This document shows positions 46,541 to 58,100 of a stretch of DNA of 64,000 nucleotides, piece by piece. This DNA comes from Cristatella mucedo (taxonomy: Eukaryota > Bryozoa > Phylactolaemata > Cristatellidae). The notes under the pieces are model-generated. The model did not search any database, was not told the origin of the DNA, and saw nothing but the letters and a program-made list of their open reading frames with translations. Where the stretch lies: assembly GCA_009760855.2 (NCBI GenBank), contig WPIO01000001.1:9668001-9732000 (forward strand). The letters run 5' to 3'. Numbering within the stretch: the first letter of the stretch is position 1; every line of letters starts with the position of its first letter. Made by a program: the position numbers and the translations under genes.

Positions 46541-49500
46541 CAGATTAAGAAAACTGCAAACCTGTGCCGTCGTAGCCAAGTCAAGACATTTATTTTTTAT
46601 CTTATATTTCGATATATGCACCAGCAAAGAACCGTACTACACCAAGCCAACGGTACTGCAGTGCAACTATATTGTTGACTTAGGCTATAATTATGACTAC
46701 TCCACCATAAAGAGTCTCTTCATCAAGTTTGCTGCCCCTAAGAAATCTACTGCGTTTTTGACAACTACATTTTGTTCAGACTGACCAAGTAAAAATTATA
46801 ATAATAATAATAACAAGACATTTGTATTGCCCTTTTAAGAGATCTAAGTCATTTTCTAGGCACTTTGCATATGCTGGCAAGGAAGTGTGTCAATTGATTA
46901 GTCGTAACATGCAATTTGTCACTATGTAGAAGTACACAAAGGATAATTCACTCGGACAGAGCAAATGCTTTGAGGAACATATTGCATTCCAGCTTCTTTT
47001 TGGATTCTAGCTTCTTTTTTTATAGTCGTCATGTCAGGGGTGTCATGACATCAGTCAGGAATGAGGTCTAGGCTTTGAGGGCAAACGAATTGAAAGTAAA
47101 GTCTCCAAATAATTTGAGATTGGTTAGAGGTACATCTAGTGATGCAACTTGTGTTGCCCTGGTTTGGCCCAGGAGTAGGGTGCTTGCCAAGGTTAACAGC
47201 CAAGGTGTTGGGCTCGAGCGCTGCCTCATGTAAAGTGCCTGGATGGAGCCGATGTTCTCTTAGGGTGCTATGTAAATGACGTTTATTGTTTGAGTAAAAA
47301 GATTAGGTGGTACGATACGAAGCCAGAGTATGGAGTATTTCCAATAGGTATTATGGAGCAAGACCACGAATGGACCTAAAGGTGAGTGACGGTATCATGA
47401 AATCGATTGCTGCTTGAAAGGCAGCCACTGCTGATTCACGAGCAGTTGAGTAGTGTGGCAGTTGCGACGTTCACGACGCGTAGCCTATGTACAGACTTTT
47501 GCACCAATTGTGCACTTCTGATTACTTAGGCAGAAAGATTAGCGAGTACTGGCTTACAGAAGTCTTGCTGGGCAAGTGAATGGACCAGTTTGGTTGTATG
47601 TATCCATATCTAAGTAAGCACAAGTTTTGTAATGATGTGCCTGAAAGTATCACACTTGACTGTGGAGCTGATGTGGTCATCTAGTGAAAGGTTGATTTGC
47701 AACTAGACACCCAGATTCTGTACAGAGGCTACTGTAGATATGCTGACCAAACCCATTTTGAGGGTTAGGCTTTCCCTTGTCGGAATAGCACTAGATTTGC
47801 CCATAACTGGTTAGGCGGTTTTATCCTCCTTCAATTGGAGTGCTCCGGGATGCTCTGAGCATAGGAAGGAATAGGTACCCTGACCCTTTCTGGCTCCTGA
47901 CTGCCCTGCTTTGAAATCGATTTACTGTTACCACATGTTTGCATTTCTGTAGACCTGCAGCTGCTTGTCATAAAGTGACCACACCCCTTCCCCACTGTCT
48001 TTTAGTACTTCAGAACCATAGGGTGTTTAATCAGTACTAGTCAGTGACTTGGAAATACTTTGTCAAATGCTTAGGGTAGACTCTCATGAATGGAAGTGTT
48101 TCTTGTCATGCTGGTCTTGACATGCTTTTGTTCTTGGGTGCTGGGCCTGTAACACAAAGCCACAGGTTTGATGGGAAGATTGACCACAGGTGTTAAGATT
48201 GTTGAAAAGAAATGCTTGCATTCCTTGTGGTGGCCGAATGCTTTGGTCCAAATCTTTTGACAGTCGTCGTGGGCCTTTTATTATAGAGTCTTGTGGAGCT
48301 TAATGTTAGTAACCAGTGGGAGGGGGTGTCCCTTCTTTAGCAGCATCATTCGTAAACTCGAAGTTACCCGGCTGAGGCATAACTTGTGACCGAATCGGGA
48401 AGGGCTGCATTTGTCACCCTTCCTGAAGTAGAAGATCTCTTAGTTGCTTCATTGACCAGTCCTGCAAATGAATTCTATGGTGGCTTTACTTCTCTTACTT
48501 TTACAAGAGAACCCACTCCCCCCCCTGTAGTCGTGCTGAAATCACGACCACAAGTACCGTTTGCCTGTGGCTCATGCTGTGGGGTTCGAGCACTGAGCTC
48601 TCTGTCTCTGTCACTCTCTCTTACTCACCCACTCTCTTGCTCCCTCCACTTAATCATTCCTAGATATTCGTTCAATTCAGCCGCAATGCATGTAGCTGCC
48701 AAAGGATGTATGAGATCCTGATTGCAAATCTAACTGCTTTTAAAGGTCTATGGGTTATTTCTATCGAACAAGGTAAGTCGTAGATATAACCTTTGTTGGC
48801 AAAGCCATGTCAAGTAAGTGCATTTAGTCCAAAAGCTTTGCCGATGGCCTCTGGCTATTCCGTCCAATGTCCACTTCCCTTTGCTTTGGTTAGGAATGCT
48901 TAGCACTGGCGACTGGCATTCAGCCACTAGACACCGACCGACCTGGGAAGCAGGTGTCGTAGCCACACTGAGCAGATGGCCCTGCCCTAAGGAAATTACA
49001 TAGATGCCAGCACCGCCCCCCCCCCCGACTGGCACCCGCTAGGTGCAGCAGCTGGCCAAGATTCCCACTTCCCAAAGCTTGCACTGTCAAGCCTAGTACA
49101 CTTCTCGGCTGTACTGTGGTATTTTGTCTCGAGGAGGCAGCCGGTTTTTTTTAAGATAGCTTGTTAAGGATTGCACAGCCATAACTGAGATTTGTAATGC
49201 TTCTCTGGAAAAAAGGTTATACCCGAGTCCTTGAAATTGGCCATCATTAGAGCAATACTTATAAGGCCTAAATTAGATTCAAAGGTCCTAGCAAAATATC
49301 GCCCAGTTTCCCTTCTTCCTTTTCTCTAATGATTCTTGAACATATTTTCGGTAAGCAGCTTGTCACACATATTGAAAAGAATGAATTGAAATGAATTATG
49401 AGAAAATTTTCAGTCGGGATTCAAGCGACACCACTCCTGAAACTGCTCTCCTCCATGTAACCATCGACATCCTATGCAGCAATGATAAGGGGAATGCCAC

Positions 49501-52500
49501 TGCCTCAGCGATGCTGCAGCAGTAAGCTGCCTTCTGCACTAGTCATCACGATATCCTACTTCTACGATTGAGAACAACGATCGGTCTGACAGGCGAGGCA
49601 CTGGGGTAGTTCAAATAGTACTTGTCTGGTTTCGCTCAATCCCTGTTGTGGGGGGGGTCAGGTCTCAGAGTCCTACAAGGGTCCATCCTCAGTCCTTTCC
49701 TTTTGTCCATTTATACTGATTCTCTGCGAAAAGTAATCCGGTCCCATCGAATCGGTTATCAATTTTGAAGTTTAAACCATCGGAATCTGCTGAAGCTTCT
49801 GATGAACTGTATGGTTGCCTTGCAGACATTCGATCCTGGGCGCCGGAACATTTCCTTAAACTAAACCTCGGCATCTTCTTTGATAGCTGCCAAAGTTTTG
49901 AACGTTTCACTGAGAAGACTGCCTCCACTGCTAGCCGTCACGTCTGATCCTTATCTAAGATTAGGGACTCTATTCCACGGAGGCCTGCTAAACATTTAAC
50001 CAGCTCCCTGGTTCTGTTTCGGCTAGATTGTTGCAACTGCATTTTGGTTGGGCAACTGAAAAAGCCGCTTGGCCACTACCGATACTGATGAATATGGCTG
50101 CAAGTCTAGTTAACAAATCCCAGACGTTTGACCGTGTCTTCTTTGCTGAAGAAGTTTGGATGGCTTCCGGTAGATCAACAGATAGAGTAAAGTTGTTGCG
50201 CTGATTTACACGGCCCACCACTGCTTGACTTCTTCATACCTAGCTGAAGTGTTACACCATTTTCAGCCTCCTCAGGCCTCCTCATGGTCAATTGACAATA
50301 AATTAGCTGTTTTACTCATCTGCCTAAAGATCCTCAGCTACAGAAGCATGTGAGCTGCAGGTCCTAGACTATGGAGCTCACCTCCACATATAATACACAA
50401 CGACGTCTACTCTCCTGTTGCCGACTTTGGCACATCCTTTTCAGTCGTCCTGAGCTGCTACTTCCACGCTACTCACTACCTCAACTGCTCTCTTGTCTTT
50501 TGGCTACCGAATGCATACCGAAAGCCGCTTTGGTTTTGAGTTGGCTATAGAAAACTAGCCTTCATAACTCCCACATAGCCTCTGTGGCTTGGTGGAGTTA
50601 CAGACGGAGATAAAAATAAGAATATACAATGTATTTGTATATCGCCCTGAGATAACTTAATCTCTATTTAGGTGCTTAACATATGTCACAGGGCTCGAGC
50701 CCTCGATCTCGGCCATCAATACATTCTCTTGACCACGATCGGGGCGAGCACTGTAACCACTGGGCCAAACCAGTGAGGCAGATACATTACATTATTGCAT
50801 TGCATAGTTGGCTGACTGGTAGATATGCTTTGCAAGGCTCTACCTATTGTACCCCATGCTAAGCTGCCCTATTGCCCATGTCTATGATAAGTGGTTTGAA
50901 TATTCGTAGTCTGCATGGCTGCTTGATGGCTGGACGGTCCTGACCACTGCAACCAGTCTCGCTTCTCCTTCTTAGCGTTGCTGCCTTTCTGAGCGTTGCT
51001 CCTCCTGAGCGCTGGTTCTACAGCAAGGACATTAGAATGCTGGTGCTGTTTTCTCGACAGCGGATGCTGCTGCTGCGTGGCATTTGCTGTGCTGGCCCTC
51101 CCTCCCCAATGGCTTTACCGGGATCCGGATTGTCTTGGCAGTGAACAGGAGGGTGTAAAGCAAGCTTGTGGTTGGAGAGTTGCCGGCCGAGCTTGAGGAG
51201 GATTTGGAGCGGCAGCAGCACCTGTGTCTTACCTGCCGTGTTGAGTGAATTCACTAAGCCCTCATAAGCTCCTAGTGAGTGGCAATGGTGAAGACCTATG
51301 GGGATGGTGAATAGCTGCTGTGCCTTGCACTTCCACCTCTGTCGGCCACCGCGGCCAGCAGCAATGGTTCCCTGCTTTCGTGGCCGTTCTCTGACTCAAA
51401 TGATAGGAATGGCTTACACAGCAGGCACTAGGACAGCAGAAAGGTAGCCATCCAGTGAGAATAGTTTTCAAAATCAGACTGGTGTCTTTTCACATTATTA
51501 TGTCAAAGCCTTTTTGTTGAGAAGCGATGTGGGTGTTAAGGCCTAGCTCAAAATTGGCTGCCACTATGCATGCAGTGCTAGTGAGAGGCTGTGGTGAGGT
51601 GAGGGTCGCATTCTAATGGACCACCCAGTGAATGCTGCTTGCTTGCACTGTCATGCCGAAAGTAGTAGTGAAGCATGAAAATGTGGAGTGGCCTCTCATG
51701 CACGGTTAGTCGAAATTGGCACTTGCTTACAGTGCTTGGTTTCGGCATCAGGTGGAATGCCCAGCTACAAGATAACTCTTCGTTCGTGTGCCATGAACTC
51801 TCAAGGCTTTGTAGCACTGCAGATGTGTGTGCCATCTTGCTGTCGGTTCAGTTAGAGTTTACATTTTAATCACATGATAGTACCAGCATCCATAGCAGGC
51901 GATGCTGGTCGTAGTACGATGGCTGGCGACTGAGCACCGAGTTCTGATCCCTTCTCATGATCCTCAAGGTTCAAAGCTAAGCGGTGCTATGTGTTGCCCA
52001 CATCATTTGTTGCCATCGCTCGGTACACGGATTGTGCCTTGAGTGCAGGCCGTGATTTAACTAGTGCGAATCAAGAAGCTGGGGTGAGTGGCAATGAGGA
52101 ATCGAGTGGACCACTGCCACTAGCTTGTACCCCGAAGAATGCCATTGCATGTAGGTTCAACCGGTGATGGGATGCCAAATCTTCACCTAGCACCAGTGTT
52201 CAATTGAGCTTCTGGTGTACGCCTGTGATTGGCTGGTCAGCTAAGGATGCTGAAAACGTGCCTACAGCAGTACCCTGCCGCTAGCGTGCATTCATGCTGC
52301 AAAGGTGACCAAGTGAGGCTCCTTAAAGTAGCTCCGAAGTAGCTGGTCGGTTTAAAGCTCCTGTGTATATGAGATCAGCCTAGTTGCCTCCATGTTGCAA
52401 TTTGAGAGTGCATTATTTAGGATGCAAAGTGCATAAATGCCGAAGGCAAAAAGTTTTCCTTGCCCTATCCCCAAACTGGCCTTCAATTGAGCTACACACT

Positions 52501-55047
52501 TTTTCTACTGAGCAAGAGTGCATTCCCTTGCACAGTGAAGCTGCCATGGGAAAGAGGCTTCTCACTTGAAAGTCTCGGATAGATTGCCATGGTACAGGAC
52601 ATGCCTGGGTCAGGGGCAAGAAAGTAGATAGAACGCCAGCCTCCCCAACCTGGAGTGGCTGGTAAAGTTGCAGAGATCGACAAGATACTTTTTCTACTTT
52701 TATTTCCTTCTCTTGAGCAGTCTATGGTGCTGTAATGGAATGGCCTGCAAGGCCATGATGTGCTGATGCTGTGCAACTCACACATTCTGTCACATATGTA
52801 CTAGTGCAGTTGGAATGCGATGAGTGGCTACAAAACTGGGCATGCACAGAACTAAACCCAGTACTTCTCATGTGCGAAGCAAGTGCTTAAACCCCTGACG
52901 TAGACCGTTTGTTGTTTGTCAAAATTGTAGTCCTTTGAAGCAGGCCTGCTGACCCGAGTGGGAACCGCCTTCCTCAACTGGAAATCATTGCAGAGCCAGT
53001 GTACAGTATCAGCTGATGTAAAGTAAAAATAATAGATTAGCTGAAATTTGAAAATTCCTCATTTGAACAGTGAGCAGAATGCGATAGCGCTTGTTGCTGT
53101 GGGGAATAAAAAATTGCGTGGTGCAGGACGCTAACCGAAGCAGCAGTCCGATACCACTGGGAGCCCTGCTGCACTTGCCCCTGGGTCTTAGGCCCAGGAG
53201 GTAAGGTGCTTGCTCTTCACGACCCAGGTCGTGGGTTCTGGTCCTGCAGTGGGCGACCCTTTATTGCCCACTGCAAGCACTGGTGATAGCCGTTAAAGCT
53301 CTTCTGTATTTAAAGCTCTTCTGCTGCTATACAAATGAGGCTGCATTTAAAGCTCTTCTGCTGCTATACAAATGAGGCTGTTGAATCAGCTAATGCCATT
53401 ATTATACAATGCTTTTCGAAGAGCCCTACAGGTGGCTGATCTGCAATCTGTCACAATCCCGAGAGAATCCTAGATGAATTGTCTATTTATCTATTTGCTA
53501 GCATGTTTATAAAGGCTGAATTTCTTGCTTTATGACCCGTTACAATACTTTATTCGTATTTGCATTAGTCAGTGTAGCTTGCAGAAAAATGACAAGATTA
53601 AAACCAAGTCTGGTTTTTCATGTCGCCAGCACATGAGCTGACACTCAGAGCACATGCCAGCATATAGGCAGTCTTATCTGAGGTCCGGCAAGTTCTATGG
53701 GGCAATGATGATGTGCAAGCACACCCAACCGGTGCATGTCATCTGTTATTACCGTTCCTCAATGTTTGCTCTGCCCACGTGAATCATACTTTATGTTCAT
53801 ATGCGTGCTGCAATTGGGCATGTTATTGCTAACCAACTGACATGCTTCCTTTCCACAATATGTTAATTGTCTAGAAAGCGTTATGCAAATGTTTTATTGT
53901 AATTATTTCTGGTGAGTGCTTGTGGACCGTGCACACTCCGACAGCTTTCTTGCAATTATAGTTGCAGCATTCCTTTCCCCAGTACTGATCTTTGTACAGT
54001 GTTTCAAGCAATCAGCCTGCCAGGAGGCTGCTGCAAGTCGGCAGTGTTTACTTTGAATGCAGTAAGACAGCAGCTGTAAGTGCCTCTGTTAGGAAATCGA
54101 ATGTGTGCTGCATTCAGCCGATTTAGCCGATGCTCGCTAGCTGTAGCAGTCATAGATTGCACCGTTGTTCCACTCCCTGTGCTCTCCCCTCCATCCACTT
54201 TGCTAATGGTCGTCCCTTCCAGCTGGGAGCATTTACTGACCAACGGCTGCCTGTCTGGTCCTTGCTAGGTGAGTTGAAAGGTATACAAGGTCACATTGCT
54301 GAATAATGTGTGGCTATTGGAAACAAGGCTGGCAAGGCTATGCACCATTTATGTGTTCATTTGGCATCAGTATACTATGTGTAATCCGTGCTCTTACATC
54401 TGTTAATTGTTCAGTGGCTCTCTCTTGCAGGTAATATTCAAAGTTCTGCCGCCGAATATTGAGATCGACAATCCTTATGAACAGAAAGTGCAGGATCTCA
54501 TTAAGCTAACAAACCTGCGCATCAATTTTACTGAGCTACACACTCTCGGCAAGTATTTCGTAATGTCCTGTTTCTTTAACTTACCGCTGCTGTAACTTCA
54601 CTTCGTGGTGGTGCTTTGAACGATGTGGACTCAGACCTCTCTTTTTTCATAAAAATAATCGAATAACCATCATACCTTTTAGAATAGCTGTGGCAGCAGC
54701 AGCTGCTAGGATGGCATTACTCTGGCTACTTGGTCGACTCTAAGAAATGTGCTTGCCAGACCGCATGCTGACCAATTAGAGAACTGGCTTTGCTTTTTAT
54801 GAAACAATGTATCTTGCTTTGTCCTTACTTCCTGCTTTATCCCACTCTAGTTGCCTTTTTGCTTGTTTAACCCTCTTCTTTCTCTCATGCTGCCTCTCTC
54901 GTCTCTCTTCTTGCTTATCGTCTTATCTACCTATGCTGCTTTATTCTGCTTTCTTCCTTCCCTCACTCTTCTCTCCTTTCCTTCGCCCCTCTTCTCTCTC
55001 TCTCTTCCTTCTTCTTCTTCCCTCCTCTCTGCTCCCATCGTCTCTCT

Positions 55048-55100
<53 letters not shown>

Positions 55101-58100
55101 TCCTCTTTTCACTTATCCTCTCTCCACCCCTCCTCTCCTCCCCCACTTTCCTTTCTTCTCTCGTCTTTACCACTCTCTCTCTCTTCTCTGCTATTTTCTC
55201 CCAGGGCCCACAAATCAGCCCAGCTTGCCCTAGCAGCTCGACGATAGGTCTGCCTGGTGCATGCACCTGTTGCATGCATCAGAGCACTTCTATGGCGATT
55301 TCATTGACCCATTGTGTAGGAGACGACCTGCTGGATAAAGTCAATCGTAACTCGCACAAGGAGAAGTACTACTATGCAATCTACGATATGGTCGTTCGCG
55401 GTAGCTGTTCCTGCTATGGCCACGCATCCCGTTGCATACCTGCAGATGACGAAGTTGCCGATTTTAATCCGGACATGGTAGGTATCACCGCTGTTGTCAC
55501 CATCGGCTGTTTCATTAACATTAGTTATGATGCCTGCTCCTTTCGAGCAGTCCCAGCAGCCTTTCCTGCCTGCAAAGTGTGCTGCTTGAGAGAGTTTTGG
55601 TACGAGTTTATATGGAGTCATGGTACTTGGGGGCTCGACTCCTTGAAGAGCAGTGTGAAACTGTGGTGGGCTTAGTGTTTAGCATTGCTTGTGACCTTCA
55701 TGTGCTGATGTCCCTGACTGGACTACAAGTGCCCGGCACTTATAGCAGCTATTATCCCGGTCTTTTGTAGAGTAGCTATTTGCTGCTAATGAGGTAGACA
55801 CTTCTTCCTTTGTCTCCTCTGAAACCAGGTGTCGCTTGTGGGAGCTACCGATTAGTAGCTGTTTGTGTTGTTTGTAATAATAATAATGATAATAATACAC
55901 TTGATAAAGCGCCCTCAGAGAACTCAATCTCTGTCTAGGCGCTTTGCATTTGCTGCAAAGGAAACGCGATCGAATGGTGAGTGATATCATGCTTGGCAAA
56001 CAACAAGAATAACAAGGTTAGGGTTGACATGCACAGGGTCAGCATGCAAATGTGGTTAGTGGCAGCATGCACAGTGTCAGCACGCATAAGCACATGAAGG
56101 ACAAATCACAGGGACTCACTAAATGCTGTCGTAAATAGGCGAGTTTTTAATTTCTTTTTAAATGTGGTCAAGTCACTGGATGTCATGACTCAAGTAGGGA
56201 GTAAGCTCCAGGCTTTGGGAGCATACGAACTAAATGCACGGTCTCCTACGAGGTATAGGTAAACAGTTGGATTCCGAAAAGCCGGTGGTGCGATGCTTGA
56301 CCTGGTGGGGAGTAGGCCTGATAGGTAGGCTGGAGCCAAAGAATGAAAGGACCTAAAAGTGAGCGATAGAACCTTGAAGTCGATGCGTTGCTTGACTGGT
56401 AGCTAGTGCTGGTCGGTGAGAAGTGGTATGATGTGGCAACTGTGACGCACACGACAGACAAGCCTAGCTGCAGAGTTTTGCACCATCTGTAGTCGCCTGA
56501 TCGCACATGCGGGTAGGCTAGCAAGCAGTGAGTTACAGAAGTCAAGACGGAATGTCACAAGTGCATGGGCAAACTTAGATGGCATATCCTTATCTAAACA
56601 AGCCCGAATTTTAGCAATGTTAGGTAGCTGAAAGTAGGCAGACTTGACAGCAGAGCTGATGTGGTCGTCTAGCGAGAGGTCACTTTGGAACTCGACCCTA
56701 GATTTCGTGCAGATTCAACAGGAGATATGCTGGCAGTGCCGATTTTTCGCGTTAGCCTTTCCAATTTCTGAACCACACTTGGTTTGCCCATAACTATTAA
56801 GTTAGTTTTATCGTCATTCAATATAATCAAATTTGCTGCCACCCACGTGCAGATGTCATCAATACGTGCAGTATGGGAGTTGAGAGAATTCTAGGTGCTC
56901 AAAGGCTAGGAGGGATCAAAGCAAAGGTACAACTGAGTGTCATCTGCATAGAAGTTAACGTCTAGATTGTGTTTGGCAATCACATTGGCAAGAGGGAGAG
57001 TATAAACCGTGAAAAGAACCGGACCTAGCACGGAGCCCTGAGGTACCCCATATTACAGAGGTACCTCGGATGATCGTTTTTCACATTTTTCACAATTGTC
57101 CATTCACGTCAATACTCTGGAGTCTCCCACTGAGATAGGACCTGAACGATTGCAGCGCAGTGCCAGTGATGCCCATGCGAGATGAGAGACGTTCAAGAAG
57201 GACTTGGTGATCGATAGTATCAAAAGCTGCCCATAGATCGAGCAAAACAAGCAGAGATACTCTACCCATGTCCGCATTCCTAAGTAGGTCGTTGTACACC
57301 CGAAGCAATGCTGACTCTGTGGAGTGATTAGCTCTAAAGCCAGACTGGAACTTACTAGCAAGGCTTGAAGTTTTAATAAATGAGTTCAGCTGGTCTGCCA
57401 CGACTCGTTCCTGTGTTTTTGATAGTAATGGTAGAAGGGAGACTGGGCGGTAGTTGCTCAAGTTTTTGAAAGATGCAAGACATGACCTGAGGCTAATGAC
57501 ATATTGAAGATGTTAGTTATGCATGGCAGCAACAAACCAATGCAATGTAGGAGCAGGACAGTGGGAATAGGGCCCAAAGGACTTGTTTGTCTTCTTTGAT
57601 TGTGATATGAACTTCAGGACCAGATCACTAGTGACCTGCTTGAATGTAGACATTGAGGTGCTGCAAGGAATCGAGGGACAGCATTCTAGTGGGGATGGTG
57701 CCATCGCACAGATGGTCTCTCTTATCTTGTCTATCTTCTGGACAGAGAAGCTAGAGAAGCAAGCATCAGCAAGATCATCACAGAGATCATCGTTTAAGGA
57801 GCTAACCTGGGAGTGGTTGAGAAGGTTGATCGTTGACATCGGCATTTTTGGATAGAAGCTGGACTAGGCCTTTGCTAGGATCGATTGGTACGACCTACAG
57901 TAGTCCTCGTATGCCTGTCGATGAACAGTCAGTCCTGATCTTGTGTATGCTTTTTCAAGCTTGCGCTTAGTAGACCTAGCTAGTTTAATGTCTGTGGTAA
58001 ACCATAGGCCGCCTGGGCGAGGGTGCCCAGTACGCTTAGTTGGAGGTGCAAACTCGTCGAGCGTGTCAGCTAGTGTCGTGTTGTAGCTATCTACCAATCG

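Larger units (their letters stand above)
43449..54430 (+). other. LAMB1: Laminin beta intron 2
   Basis: 11.0-kb GT-AG intron filled with LINE-A (43901, 45783, 46799), LINE-B (44515, 49205), SINE-A (44915, 53036, 53183), SINE-B (47157, 50627) and a (GA)n tract. No additional conserved exon is seen, and the flanking phases (0/0) need none. Confidence 0.9.

Noticed and set aside
54553-54556. GT donor (AA|GTATTT) for laminin exon 3
   Set aside because: It leaves the wrong phase for exon 4. Only the GC donor restores LGDDLLD.
54851-55675. 274-codon open frame through the CT tract into laminin exon 4
   Set aside because: The part before 55320 is low-complexity intron. Exon phase and homology place the acceptor at 55319.
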